Notes under the pieces: generated by a model
Databases searched by the model: none
What the model saw: the letters and a program-made list of their open reading frames with translations, nothing else
Told to the model about the DNA's origin: nothing
Program-made: the position numbers and the translations under genes
Source: Streptomyces sp. NBC_01471
GTDB taxonomy: Bacteria; Actinomycetota; Actinomycetes; Streptomycetales; Streptomycetaceae
Direction of reading: 5' to 3'
Assembly (NCBI RefSeq): GCF_041438865.1
Contig: NZ_CP109450.1
Span: 930,001 to 994,000 of the forward strand
Length of the DNA: 64,000 bases
Part shown: piece after piece, positions 41,379-50,614 of the stretch
How the letters are laid out: each line of letters opens with the position of its first letter
How positions within the stretch are numbered: position 1 is the first letter of the stretch

Positions 41379-42392
41379 ATGCTGATCTACGTCCCGGCGG
41401 CACTGCTCCTCCTTCTGTTCTGCGCCCGGGTGCTGGGAGACCGCCGCCGGATCGGCAACGCCGTTCTGCTCGGGCTCTCGCTCGTCCTCGCCACCGGGGC
41501 ATCGCTGGCCGACCTATCCCTGGGTCATCCGGTTCTCGCGAAGAACGTCGCAGTAGCGCTGGCGGCCCTGCTGGCACTCGGCATCGTCACGCTCGCCTGT
41601 TGCCTGCTCACCAACGGAGTGGTCATGGTGCGCAAGGAGGGGGCGAGCCCGGGAAATCTGCTGTCCCTGCTCTCCGGGACAGCGCTGCTGTGCCTGCTGG
41701 CCCTGCTGGTCACAGCAGCGGTCACGCAGCAGCGCACCCTGCTGGTCGTGGCGGCGACCGTTGCCGCCCTGGCCGGCTACATCGGCTTCCTGTTCCTCTG
41801 CTACCTCGGATATGCGTTTGTCTACGGGCGGCTGTACATCCCCCGTAAGGCCGACTATGTGGTCGTGCTCGGATCGGGCTTGGCGGGTGGAACGACGCCG
41901 CCGCCCTTGCTGACGAACCGGCTCGACCGGGGCCGCAAGGTCTACGCGCGGCTCGCAGCACGGGGACGACGGCCCGTACTGCTCGTCTCCGGCGGGCAGG
42001 GGCCCGACGAGAAGGTACCCGAGTCCCACGCCATGGCTGACTACCTCGTCGAGCGCGGGATCCCAGCCGCCGCGATCGAGCGCGAGGACCGGTCGACAAG
42101 CACCGACGAGAACCTCCGATTCAGCGCGGAGATCATGGAGAAGGCGCGTCCGCACTACCGCTGCGTGATCGTCACCAGCAACTACCACGCCTTCCGCGCC
42201 GCCGTGTCCGCCCGCCGGGCAGGGGTAAGGGGCCATGTCATGGGCGCGCCGACCGCCGCGTACTTCTGGCCCAGTGCGACGATCCGTGAGTTCGTCGCGC
42301 TGTTTGTCCTCTACCGGCGGACCAACCTCGCCGTGTGCCTGATCCTCCTGCTCGGCGGTTTCCTCTTGTGGTGGCTCAGGCCACTTGCATGA
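41379..42392 (+). CDS. YdcF family (DUF218) membrane protein
   Basis: 337-residue protein with about five N-terminal helices (1-165), then a DUF218 domain: ADYVVVLGSGLAGGTTPPPL, RPVLLVSGGQGPDEKVPESH, DRSTSTDENLRFS and IVTSNYHAFRAA, the conserved motifs of the family. A final helix (AVCLILLLGGFLLWWLRP) ends the protein. Relatives include SanA/ElyC-type proteins linked to envelope biogenesis and vancomycin resistance at high temperature; the reaction is unknown. ATG 41379. A strong hairpin follows at 42705. Confidence 0.88.
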   Translation: MLIYVPAALLLLLFCARVLGDRRRIGNAVLLGLSLVLATGASLADLSLGHPVLAKNVAVALAALLALGIVTLACCLLTNGVVMVRKEGASPGNLLSLLSGTALLCLLALLVTAAVTQQRTLLVVAATVAALAGYIGFLFLCYLGYAFVYGRLYIPRKADYVVVLGSGLAGGTTPPPLLTNRLDRGRKVYARLAARGRRPVLLVSGGQGPDEKVPESHAMADYLVERGIPAAAIEREDRSTSTDENLRFSAEIMEKARPHYRCVIVTSNYHAFRAAVSARRAGVRGHVMGAPTAAYFWPSATIREFVALFVLYRRTNLAVCLILLLGGFLLWWLRPLA

Positions 42393-43084
42393 CGCCCGGT
42401 TTGCTACCTGAGAAGACGGGCCGCGGACCAGGTTCGGGAACATCCGGAAATCCGTCTGTAGTCGATCCGGGCCGCCGTCCTCGCCCGGTTCGTCTCCCAA
42501 CTTCCGGCCGAGGACGAGCAGTTGTCCCCGGAACGCCAGGCCGGATCGTGGCCTCCTCACCGCCGGTGCCGATGTTGCCGTCGGCGGACGGCGGTCTGCC
42601 CACCGCGCGCTCCACCCGTCACCAGCCCCGCCGAACGCACCCTGCGCTCGGAGCGCTTCTCCGCCGGCTGAGACCGTTAGGGCCGTCACGATCTCAGACA
42701 AGGCGAAGGCCCCGACCAGGGGGATGGTCGGAGCCTTCTACGTCCTGAATCGGCGGATATGAGTCACGCCGAACGCACCTCGCGTGTCACACCCTGTCAC
42801 GCAACGAGTCAAGGCAGCTCAAGGACTGGCACGGCGGATCACAGGGTGGCCCTCGATTCCGCGCGGGGCACGGGCGCGGCGAGGCAGGCGAGTGCATTGC
42901 TCGTAAGCGCGTTCCCCTGCTGTCTTCCCGAAGCGCCGGACCTTCAGCGAACTGAGCCTCTCCCCGACCAACGGGGTACCAAAACTCTGGGCAGCGTTTG
43001 AGAAGAGTCGCCGAGCGCGCCAGCTGCACGGTTGGGGTGGCCGCTGCCACCAGGGGCAAGGTGTCCTGGCCCGGGGGTGTGCAC
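42393..43084. other. 692-bp region with hairpin but no intact gene
   Basis: A 26-codon rightward stretch near 42470-42550 (AAVLARFVSQLPAEDEQLSP) looks like a relict of a coding sequence but soon loses frame. Apart from that and the hairpin at 42705-42738, nothing is supported on either strand. Confidence 0.45.
42705..42738. terminator. interrupted 14-bp-stem hairpin
   Basis: GAAGGC-C-CCGACCA pairs with TGGTCGG-A-GCCTTC with one internal mismatch and a short G-rich loop. It lies 310 bp after the YdcF-like gene, so it may belong to the lost gene in between. Confidence 0.55.
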
Positions 43085-43465
43085 CTACGGCTGCAGTGAC
43101 CACCGAGCAGGAGCACGTCGGCGCAGTTGCCGCCCGGGTGGCTGGCGGCCAAACCATCGGCGCAGACGGCGCCTGCCTGGGCGGCGGGACCGCCGCGTCC
43201 GGGCCGCGCTCGTGCCCGCTGCGGTGCGGCCGGTCCACCGTGGGTCGTCGGAGACGACCGGTGTCTGGCGGTCGGTCTGGGCGCGGATCTCGATGTGGGA
43301 CTCGTGGGAGGTGATGCGCATGGCCTCCTCGTAGGAGGCCAGCGCGCCGCGTAGAGCGGACCCGGCCAGTCCGCGGCGGAGCACCAGGCGCTTCAGCCAG
43401 GCGAAGAACCCCATCACCGCGATCAGACAGCCGGACACCACCAGGCAGGGGAGGACTTCACTCAT
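43085..43465 (-). CDS. small single-helix membrane protein, C-terminus possibly frameshifted
   Basis: 126 codons from ATG 43465. Residues ~6-24 form one hydrophobic helix (PCLVVSGCLIAVMGFFAWL), followed by a basic stretch and YEEAMRITSHESHIEIRAQT. From about residue 80 the sequence becomes arginine-rich and low in complexity, the usual look of an out-of-frame reading, so the original C-terminus may have been lost. Function unknown. Confidence 0.5.
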   Translation of the reverse strand: MSEVLPCLVVSGCLIAVMGFFAWLKRLVLRRGLAGSALRGALASYEEAMRITSHESHIEIRAQTDRQTPVVSDDPRWTGRTAAGTSAARTRRSRRPGRRRLRRWFGRQPPGRQLRRRAPARWSLQP

Positions 43466-43727
43466 ACGTCGCCGCCTTGCTGTCCGTGCCCATGGACTTG
43501 GCACCGCGTCCCCCGCGGCCGACCGCTCCACGTCCGACATGTCCGAGGGATACCGAGGCTCGCGGTCCGGGTGGTCGCCCGCATTCCCGAACCGGTGAGG
43601 GCAACCACACGACCTTGCGACCAAGTTGGACTCCACCGACACGGAACCGAAAGACCGCGACGCAAGGGCTCCCGGACAGGTCGTTCGGACTTCGACAATC
43701 CCCAACTGGGCAGGAGGCCCCGCCTTC

Positions 43728-43937
43728 ATGCGCGCCGGAGCCGAAGATCACGCGACCGAGTCACCACACCCGTACCTGGACAACAAGACTCAGCGGCGGA
43801 AGAACGAACTGGACGCCGGGAACGAGCGCAGGCGGATCGAGGCGGAGACCGAACGAGCCGCCCTCCACGAACGTGAGGAGACCAAGCGAGCCCGCCTACG
43901 GACCCAGGCGCCGCCCGCTACTCCCGAGTCCACGTGA
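43728..43937 (+). CDS. short coiled-coil protein, paralogue 1
   Basis: 69-residue charged protein. Residues ~20-60 (TQRRKNELDAGNERRRIEAE and following) are a predicted helix or coiled coil that matches the C-terminal tail of the gene at 44004: T-Q-R-R-K-x-E-L-x-A-G-N-E-R-x-R-I-E is shared. I chose ATG 43728 because GGAGG lies about 10 bp upstream, although the frame is open further. It appears to be a shortened copy of its neighbour. Function unknown. Confidence 0.6.
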   Translation: MRAGAEDHATESPHPYLDNKTQRRKNELDAGNERRRIEAETERAALHEREETKRARLRTQAPPATPEST

Positions 43938-44003
43938 GCGCTTTCGTAGGGCACTTCAAGAAGTGAGGCGCTATCGGGGATCCCAGAAGCCTACCCTCAA
44001 GCC

Positions 44004-44582
44004 ATGAATGACAAATCTGAGTCGCAGTCAACTCACGGCGAATCTCGGTCATGCTGCTGCGGTGCCATACCCGGCAGTGCGGAGCTGGGCGATCTCATTC
44101 CGGTAGTCGATCCCAGCTGTGAGGCACAGGGACACCTCGGTCGGCACAGCTCAGCCACAGACGATGTCTTGAGTATTCGCGGCAGGTTCGAACTGATCCA
44201 TACCCCGCGGCGCGACACGGCTGCGGACGATGTCAGCGACTTCGGCGACTCCAAACTGCTCGGTGACCAGTTCCTTTTGGACCTCAAGCGCAGGTTTGAG
44301 GCTGAGTCAGCCAATGAGGCTCTTGAGCGGCAGGCCAAGCCGGAGTTGATCAATGAACTCCTCGCCGGCGGAACCGTCGCCGCCTCCTTCACCGCAGCAG
44401 CGTCCGTCGCCAAGGCGAAGATCGAAGCCACGACGCAGAGACGCAAGGACGAGTTGGGTGCTGGGAACGAGCGTCTGCGCATCGAGTCTCAAGAACGCAC
44501 AGCAACCCGTCAGGCCGTCGAGCAGACAAAGCAAGCCCGGTTCCAGGCCCAGAACCAGCCCTCGCCTCCTGCCGCTCCCTGA
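44004..44582 (+). CDS. coiled-coil hypothetical protein, paralogue 2
   Basis: 192-residue protein. The N-terminal half has a CCC cluster at 18-20 and no known domain. A central helix (LLDLKRRFEAESANEALERQ) is followed by a small Ala-rich segment (GGTVAASFTAAASVAKAKIE) that may be membrane-associated, and the C-terminal coiled coil TQRRKDELGAGNERLRIES is shared with the gene at 43728. The two lie 66 bp apart on the same strand, suggesting tandem duplication. No family recognised. Confidence 0.6.
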   Translation: MNDKSESQSTHGESRSCCCGAIPGSAELGDLIPVVDPSCEAQGHLGRHSSATDDVLSIRGRFELIHTPRRDTAADDVSDFGDSKLLGDQFLLDLKRRFEAESANEALERQAKPELINELLAGGTVAASFTAAASVAKAKIEATTQRRKDELGAGNERLRIESQERTATRQAVEQTKQARFQAQNQPSPPAAP

Positions 44583-44985
44583 TCCGAGTGGAGGGGTCCA
44601 CTGAGTGTGAGCGATATGCCCCGGCCTTCGGGCCGGGAACCGTCATCGTGTCTGGGCTCGGGCCGGCGGGCCATCGGCCTACGCTCCCTCAAGCCATGAG
44701 CGACCAACCTCCTCAATGGGTGCATCTCCTGCCGCGTGAGATCGTTCAGGCGTGGCGGCTCGGTCGACATGAGACTTGCCGGGGTGAACGGTGCCTCGCA
44801 CCCCAGCAGGCTGGTGCCGCCTGGCTCGGCGATCAGTTCCAGGTCAGAAGAGATCTCAGCCACCGTCTCTCGCAGATCCTCAGTCTCGTCAGCGCGCGCT
44901 CTCGCCGGCCCAGGCGGACCGTCAACTCCCGTACAGGCACGGACAGTGCGGCGAATCGGTCCCGTGCGGAAGCCGCCACTGTGTG
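44583..44985. other. region between coiled-coil genes and the kinase gene
   Basis: A rightward frame from ATG 44696 (MSDQPPQWVHLLPREIVQAW, 108 codons, ending at 45022 inside the kinase 3' end) is possible. The bases before it (CCCTCAAGCCATGA) resemble those before the 44004 start, so it may be a relict of a third copy. It has no clear ribosome binding site and its second half looks random. I leave it uncalled. Confidence 0.35.
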
Positions 44986-47208
44986 TCAGGTCTTTCCGCC
45001 CCTGGAGACCTTCCACAGGTAGGTACTGCCGTTACTGTCGCCGACAGCGAGGGTAGTGCTGTTCGGTGAGAACGCCAGAGAATTCGCACCCTCGGCGTCG
45101 GGGTCGGTAAGGGTGGCGGTGAGCTTTCTGGTGGTGGTGTTCCACAGGTAGGTACTGCCATTACTGTCGCCCACGGCGAGGGTGGTGCCGTTCGGTGAGA
45201 ACGCCACCGCGGTCGTACTGACGGGATAGCGGTCGGGGTCGGTGAGGGTGGCGGTGAGCTTTCTGGTGGTGGTGTTCCACAGGTAGGTACTGCCGTTGCC
45301 GTCGCCCACGGCGAGGGTGCTGCCATTCGGTGAGAACGCCATCTCACGTACTCCGTCGAAGGCTGATTTAGGGTCGGCGAGGTTGGCTGTTTCCCTGTTG
45401 GTGGTGGGGTTGAACAGGTGAACGAGGCCCTTGAAGTCACCAACGGCAAGGGTGGTGCTGTTCGGTGAGAACGCCACCGCGTTCACACTGTTCATGTCGG
45501 TAGTGAAGAGAACGCCAGTGTTCTTCCCGGTCTTGATGTCCCACAGGAAGGCGATGGCGCGGAAGTCGCCGACGGCAAGGGTTCTGCCGTTGGGCGCGAA
45601 TGCCACGGCGTTCACGCTGACAGAGTTTTCTTGGGTGAGGGTGGCGGTGAGCTTTCTGGTGGTGGTGTTCCACAGGTAGGTACTGCCGTTGCTGTCGCCC
45701 ACGGCGAGGGTGCTGCCATTCGGCGAGAACGCCACCGAACGCACTTCTACACTCTTGGGATTGGTGAGGGTGGCGGTGTGTTTACCGGTCGTGCTGTCCC
45801 ACAGAAATGTACTGTTCCCTTCCTTGCCGTTGCTGCCGCCGACGGCGAGGGTGGTGCCGTCCGGTGAGAACGCCACCGAACGCACGCAGTTCACGGCGCC
45901 TTTGGGGCCGGTGAGGGTTCTGAAGGGGGTGGCTGTCGGGTTGCGAGGGGTGGAAGGAGATGCACTTGGGGTGTCGGAGTGGCTACCTGCACTGGCCCGT
46001 GACCCTGGGGAGCCGTGCAGCAGGGAAGGAACAACTGCTGCGCCTGCGCCGAGCGCGCACACCAGAGTGATCACCGTCAGGCGCCGACGCGAACGCCGAA
46101 CAGGCTGTTTGAGGCCGCCCGGTCCCGTCTTGGCACGGGGGCGCGGTTCGGAGATCGGTTTGTGTGGGATGCCCGTCGGTCCAGGCGTTTTCGTCTTCGC
46201 CGCCCGCGGTCCCGGTGCTTGCACCCTGGGGCTGTGGTCCGTCCCGACCTCGTCCGAGGTGGTGGACGGCTCGATTCGAGGGGATGTGGGGGTGCCCGCA
46301 GTGGCGACCAGTGGCTGGGGCTCCTCCATGACCTCGGTCCCGGTGCTCGGCTCAGGAGCCAGCTCCGGCGTCGAGGGCGTGACCGCGACACGACCGATCC
46401 TCTCCAACATTTGCTCGGCCGATTGGGCGGTTGCTCGTGCCGCGGGGTCTTTGGCGAGCAGCGTCTCCAGGAGCGGGGTGAGCGGGCCGGCGTTGCGCGG
46501 CGTGGGCATTGGCCGGGTGAGAATCGCCAGGCAAAGCTCGGTGATCGTCTCGCCCTCGAACGGCCGGGAGCCCTCAACTGCGGTGTACAGCGTGACGCCC
46601 AGAGACCACAGGTCGGATGCCGCAGTGACCTCCCTGCCCTCGATCTGTTCGGGCGCCATGAAGGCCGGGGTGCCGATGAGCGCACCCCGCGGTGTCAGCG
46701 TGGTGGCTCCGACGAGCGGCCGGGCTATGCCGAAGTCAGTGATCACCGTACGCGTCCCCGCCAGCAGGATGTTGTCGGGTTTCAGGTCCCGATGGACCAC
46801 CCCGGCGGCATGAGCGTGGCGCAGCGCATCAAGCAGCGCCAAGCCCAGTTGCACGGCCTCGGCCACCGGCAGGGCTGGTGTCCCGCGCAGCCGCGCTGCA
46901 AGGGAACGGCCCTGCACGAACTCCATGACGATGGCCGGGGTGCCGTCCCAGTCAATGACGTCGTGCACGCGCACGATCCCTGGGTGATCGAGACGGGCGG
47001 CCATCTTCGCTTCACGTCTGGCCCGCCGGACCTGTTGGGAGTGAACTTCGATGGACGTGCCGGGGGGCGAGGTGAGCTGCTTGATGGCCACGATCCGGTC
47101 GAGCACCTCATCCAGCGCCTGCCAGACGATTCCCATCCCTCCCTGCCCCACCTGGCGCACTAGCCGGTACCGGCCGACTATCAGGTCCTCGTCAAAAGCC
47201 TCCGTCAC
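44986..47208 (-). CDS. Ser/Thr protein kinase with C-terminal WD40 propeller
   Basis: 740-residue Hanks-type kinase. The catalytic domain (about 10-265) has GQGGMGIVW (P-loop), IVAIKQL (ATP Lys), HRDLKPDN (catalytic loop), TDFGIARP and GTPAFMAPEQ. A Pro/Thr-rich linker and one membrane helix (LTVITLVCALGAGAAVVPSL) follow. The extracytoplasmic part has seven WD40 repeats, enough for one propeller, several nearly identical (SPNGSTLAVGDSNGSTYLWN). I set the start at GTG 47208 (VTEAFDEDLIVGRYRL); the frame opens slightly earlier. Probably a sensor kinase whose propeller binds an external ligand or partner; the targets are unknown. Confidence 0.92.
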   Translation of the reverse strand: MTEAFDEDLIVGRYRLVRQVGQGGMGIVWQALDEVLDRIVAIKQLTSPPGTSIEVHSQQVRRARREAKMAARLDHPGIVRVHDVIDWDGTPAIVMEFVQGRSLAARLRGTPALPVAEAVQLGLALLDALRHAHAAGVVHRDLKPDNILLAGTRTVITDFGIARPLVGATTLTPRGALIGTPAFMAPEQIEGREVTAASDLWSLGVTLYTAVEGSRPFEGETITELCLAILTRPMPTPRNAGPLTPLLETLLAKDPAARATAQSAEQMLERIGRVAVTPSTPELAPEPSTGTEVMEEPQPLVATAGTPTSPRIEPSTTSDEVGTDHSPRVQAPGPRAAKTKTPGPTGIPHKPISEPRPRAKTGPGGLKQPVRRSRRRLTVITLVCALGAGAAVVPSLLHGSPGSRASAGSHSDTPSASPSTPRNPTATPFRTLTGPKGAVNCVRSVAFSPDGTTLAVGGSNGKEGNSTFLWDSTTGKHTATLTNPKSVEVRSVAFSPNGSTLAVGDSNGSTYLWNTTTRKLTATLTQENSVSVNAVAFAPNGRTLAVGDFRAIAFLWDIKTGKNTGVLFTTDMNSVNAVAFSPNSTTLAVGDFKGLVHLFNPTTNRETANLADPKSAFDGVREMAFSPNGSTLAVGDGNGSTYLWNTTTRKLTATLTDPDRYPVSTTAVAFSPNGTTLAVGDSNGSTYLWNTTTRKLTATLTDPDAEGANSLAFSPNSTTLAVGDSNGSTYLWKVSRGGKT

Positions 47209-47535
47209 AACGCCACCATACTGAAGAGACCGGGCACTCGCGGAAGATAGCCGTAGGCCCAAGCGGCTGGGGTCAGCTCTTGAAGTCTAGCTCTGCCCAC
47301 GGGAGTTGGGCACTATTCGGGTACCTCCGAGCGCAGGGTCCGGGCGCGCAGCTGGACCACCGGGCCGTCCGCCAGCCCTGGCCCCCGTCAGAGGGCCAGG
47401 TCGATCGCTTCCTTCGCAAGCTCGTGGGCATCTCGCCGACCCCCGCTCCCGAAGAGGCAGTTGGCGAGTAGTCACGCGCCACGGATCCGCGGAAAGCCTT
47501 CACACGCGCACAAGCCGGAGATCACCCGACCGGGC
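47209..47535. other. upstream region of the kinase, gene relict possible
   Basis: A rightward 63-codon frame (47280-47471) ends PSEGQVDRFLRKLVGISPTP plus APEEAVGE, which reads like the C-terminus of a real protein, but nothing upstream continues it. Otherwise only the kinase promoter is expected here. Confidence 0.4.
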
Positions 47536-47960
47536 TGCCTCAATCGAGCCGATGTACACCACGATCGGTACGACAACGGCTTCTGAGGCCGTACGGGAGG
47601 AACTCCTCCGTCGCTGCGACCAGGGCGTCCCAGCCGATGCCCTCCGCGCTGACCACGCCACGTCGTCCGGGCCCGGCGGGCTGGGCTCGATACGGCCCCA
47701 TGCCCGAGCCCGTACAACGAGGCCGGCCAGGCGCTGCCGGCTCTCCAGGAGTTCGCTCTCGCTGAGACTGGTGCCACTGAGGCGGCTGATGCCGACCTCG
47801 CGCATGGTGACCCTCTCGGGGTCGATCCGGATGACCTTCCAGGCGTGCCGGTCTTCTCCATGGACCAGATGGTGATCGCGGTGAGGTCGACCTCGTGGTG
47901 CAGCGAGTTCCGCACTGCGCAGCACGACGACCCGGCAGCCCGTCGGGGCCGAGGTTCACC
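47536..47960 (-). pseudogene. multiply frameshifted hypothetical gene
   Basis: Leftward sequence in which coherent protein pieces alternate between frames: NLGPDGLP, then VVVLRSAELA, then HHEVDLTAITIWSMEK, then DRHAWKVIRIDPERVTMREV continuing GISRLSGTSLSESELLESRQ, and finally SAEGIGWDALVAATEEFLPY. At least three small indels are needed to join them. The original would be about 140 residues. Family not recognised. Confidence 0.65.
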
Positions 47961-48001
47961 GTGGCGGGCTCACTCGCTCCGCTCCGGCCGGAGGACGGCG
48001 G

Positions 48002-48583
48002 TCAGGGCGTGTCGGTCGAGACGAGGTACACCCTCTTGCCGTGCGGGAAGGTCCGGTCGACCGTGATGTCGACGGTGGGCTGCGGCCTCTTGCGGGTGAC
48101 GGTCGTACCGGCCCAGTCACGGGTGTCGGGGAACTTCCAGCCGACGATCTTCGCGTTGCGCGGGCTGACGGTGATCTTGCCGTCCTTGAGCGCGGCGGTG
48201 CTCGTGCCCGCCTTCCTGAGGAAGGCGTCGAGGCCGGCCTGGTTGGTGGTGAACCGCACGTACAGCCTGCTGACCTTCCAGTTGCTGGTCTGGTAGTACC
48301 AGACGCCGACCGCGTTCTTCGGGATCGGGACGTCGAAGGTGCGGCGCTGCACCTTCGACGGCCAGCGGTGCGTGAGGCCGGTCGCCATGGCCTCCTTCTC
48401 GTTGGCCCGGCCGCCGTTGCGGCTCTGTACGGCGGAGATGGCCAGATAACCGGCGGGGATACCGATGAGAAGCACGATGATGACCGCGGTGAGCCATCTG
48501 CGGCGGATCATGTGCCGGTGGTCCTCCGGTGACTGCCCACCGCCCTCGGGGGGCGAGGTCTGGTGGGGCACGGACGTCGTCAT
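48002..48583 (-). CDS. membrane-anchored hypothetical protein
   Basis: 193-residue protein with a cytoplasmic N-terminus of ~30 residues, one helix (LTAVIIVLLIGIPAGYLAIS), and an extracytoplasmic domain of ~140 residues with VWYYQTSNWKVSRLYVRFTT and WKFPDTRDWAGTTVTRKRPQ. No catalytic motif recognised. Its ATG overlaps the ROK kinase stop as TAATG, so it is translated with that gene. Its role in the sugar cluster is unclear. Confidence 0.75.
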   Translation of the reverse strand: MTTSVPHQTSPPEGGGQSPEDHRHMIRRRWLTAVIIVLLIGIPAGYLAISAVQSRNGGRANEKEAMATGLTHRWPSKVQRRTFDVPIPKNAVGVWYYQTSNWKVSRLYVRFTTNQAGLDAFLRKAGTSTAALKDGKITVSPRNAKIVGWKFPDTRDWAGTTVTRKRPQPTVDITVDRTFPHGKRVYLVSTDTP

Positions 48584-49728
48584 TACGGGGATCCCTGAGT
48601 ATTGCGGGTGGTACGGGCAGCCTGGGCGTACCGCTCGTAGCGCTCCACACGGCGGCGGTTCGCCCTGCGGAACCGCCGGGCGATCAGCCTGGAGAGGTCG
48701 GCCGCCCCGACCATACCCGCCTCGGGCCCGAGCTGCGCCTTCGCGATCCGGGCCTCGGGGCGGTAGCCGCGGCCGGTCAGCTGGCGCCGGAAGGCGTCCC
48801 GCGCGGGTCCGATGAGCAGGTCGTCGGCGGCGCTGACGCCCCCGCCGATGACGAAGCAGGACGGGTCGAGAGCGGCGGCGAGATTGGCGATGCCGACGCC
48901 CAGCCACTGGCCGATGTCCTGGAACAGCTCGACGCACATCGCGTCGCCCTCGCGGGCCAGTTCGGTGATGAGCGGCCCGGTGATGTCGGGGATGTTTCCC
49001 TTGACCCGGTCGATGATGCTGTACGCCACCGGGGAGTCGGCGGCGGCCATCTCCTTGGCCTCACGGACGAGCGCGTTGCCCGAGCTGTACTGCTCCCAGC
49101 AGCCGCGGTTTCCGCAGGGGCAGCGGTGGCCGCCGGGGACGACCTGCATATGACCGAATTCACCCGCGACGCCGTACTTGCCGCGCTTGACCTGACCGTC
49201 CTCCAGGATCGCTCCGCCGATGCCGGTACCGAGCGTGATCATCACCAGATGGTCCTCGCCCCGGCCGGCACCGAAGCGCCACTCGGCCCAGGCGGCCGTG
49301 TTGGCGTCGTTGTCGACCATGACGGGGACGGCCAGCCTGCCCTGGAGCGCGTCGCGCAGCGGCTCGTCGCGCCAGGCGAGGTGGGGGGCGAAGAGGACCC
49401 TGGAGCGGTCGGCGTCGACCCAGCCGGCCGCTCCGATGCCGACGGCGTGCACATCGTGGCGGTCGGAGAGATCGAGGACCAGCTCGACGATGGTGTCCTC
49501 GACGACCTTGGCGCTCTTGGACTTGTCCGGCGTCTCGGTCTTGATCTTCTCCAGGATGACGCCGTCGGCGTCCACGACGCCCGCCATCACCTTCGTACCG
49601 CCGATGTCGATGCCGACGGTCGGGACGCGGGGCGCCGTGAGGTGCGAGCGCCGCTCGCGGGTCCCGACGGTCCGCAGGACCGTGGCGCGGGCGGAGCCGC
49701 GGTGCGCGAAGTCACGGTACGTACTCAT
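48583..49728 (-). CDS. ROK-family sugar kinase (glucokinase-like)
   Basis: 381-residue ROK kinase without a DNA-binding domain. The ATP motif is TVGIDIGGTKVMAG near residue 40, the sugar-binding segment VMVDNDANTAAWAEWRFGAG, the glycine loop TLGTGIGGAIL, and the zinc-binding ROK signature GHRCPCGNRGCWEQY. It has an N-terminal extension of ~35 residues compared with GlkA and a basic C-terminal tail. It should phosphorylate the sugar imported by the adjacent ABC transporter. It lies 25 bp after the transporter ATPase gene. Confidence 0.9.
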   Translation of the reverse strand: MSTYRDFAHRGSARATVLRTVGTRERRSHLTAPRVPTVGIDIGGTKVMAGVVDADGVILEKIKTETPDKSKSAKVVEDTIVELVLDLSDRHDVHAVGIGAAGWVDADRSRVLFAPHLAWRDEPLRDALQGRLAVPVMVDNDANTAAWAEWRFGAGRGEDHLVMITLGTGIGGAILEDGQVKRGKYGVAGEFGHMQVVPGGHRCPCGNRGCWEQYSSGNALVREAKEMAAADSPVAYSIIDRVKGNIPDITGPLITELAREGDAMCVELFQDIGQWLGVGIANLAAALDPSCFVIGGGVSAADDLLIGPARDAFRRQLTGRGYRPEARIAKAQLGPEAGMVGAADLSRLIARRFRRANRRRVERYERYAQAARTTRNTQGSP

Positions 49729-49753
49729 CGGACAGATGATGCCACCCGTAGCC

Positions 49754-50614
49754 TCAGGAGGCGTCCCCGGCGGGGTTTCCGTCCGTCTTGTCGGGTCCGG
49801 GACCGCCGGGGCCCGGATCGCCGGGGCGCGGCGCCCGCCGGAGCTCGTGGCTGAGCTCCTCCAGCTCACTGCCGCCCGCCATCTGCCGGGTGAGCTCGTC
49901 CAGGCTGATCCGGTCCTTGCTGTGGCTGCCGAACATGGCGCCGCGCTTCAGCAGCACGAAGCGGTCACCGACCAGATAGGCGTGGTGCGGGTTGTGCGTG
50001 ATGAGGACCACGCCGAGTCCGGCGTCCCGGGCCGCCGCGACGTACTTCAGCACCACCCCGGACTGCTTCACCCCGAGCGCGGCGGTGGGCTCGTCGAGGA
50101 CCAGCACCTTCGCCCCGAAGTGGACGGCGCGGGCAATGGCCACGCACTGGCGCTCGCCGCCGGAGAGCGTGCCGATGGGCTGGTCGACGTCGCGCAGGTC
50201 GATGCCCATGCCCAGCAGCGCGGAGCGGGTCGTCTCGCGCATCAGCCGGACGTCGAGGCGTTTGAGGGGGCCCGCGCCCTTCGTCGGCTCGGAGCCGAGG
50301 AAGAAGTTCCGCCAGACCGGCATGAGCGGGACGACCGCGAGGTCCTGGTAGACGGTGGCGATGCCGCGGTCCAGCGCCTCGCGCGGCTTGCCGAGACGCG
50401 TCTCGTCGCCGTCGATCAGGAAGCGGCCCGCGTCGTGCCCGTGCAGCCCGGAGATGATCTTGATCAGGGTCGACTTGCCGGCGCCGTTGTCACCGAGCAC
50501 ACAGGAGATCTCGCCCGCGTGCACGACGAGGGAGACCTCTTCGAGGGCCTTGATGTTCCCGTAGAACTTGCTGACGCGGTCGAGTTCCACCAGGGGTGTG
50601 GTCCGCTCCGTCAT
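49754..50614 (-). CDS. sugar ABC transporter ATP-binding protein (RbsA/XylG-like, single domain)
   Basis: 286-residue ATPase with one nucleotide-binding domain: Walker [11 protein letters not shown]-loop VYQDLAVV, signature LSGGERQ, Walker [13 protein letters not shown], switch His in LITHNPHH. Most RbsA/XylG proteins have two such domains; single-domain forms pair with this permease type in Streptomyces. The last ~30 residues are Pro/Gly-rich. The ATG overlaps the permease stop (ATGA). It energises uptake through the permease encoded upstream. Confidence 0.92.
   Translation of the reverse strand: MTERTTPLVELDRVSKFYGNIKALEEVSLVVHAGEISCVLGDNGAGKSTLIKIISGLHGHDAGRFLIDGDETRLGKPREALDRGIATVYQDLAVVPLMPVWRNFFLGSEPTKGAGPLKRLDVRLMRETTRSALLGMGIDLRDVDQPIGTLSGGERQCVAIARAVHFGAKVLVLDEPTAALGVKQSGVVLKYVAAARDAGLGVVLITHNPHHAYLVGDRFVLLKRGAMFGSHSKDRISLDELTRQMAGGSELEELSHELRRAPRPGDPGPGGPGPDKTDGNPAGDAS

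Noticed and set aside
44696..45022. A separate 108-codon gene before the kinase 3' end
   Set aside because: The start context is weak, the second half looks non-coding, and it overlaps the kinase C-terminus; mentioned only as a possible relict.
43085..47208. Kinase plus small proteins as an anti-phage system
   Set aside because: No nuclease, NTPase, toxin or other effector is present, and the kinase has the ordinary membrane receptor layout with an external propeller.
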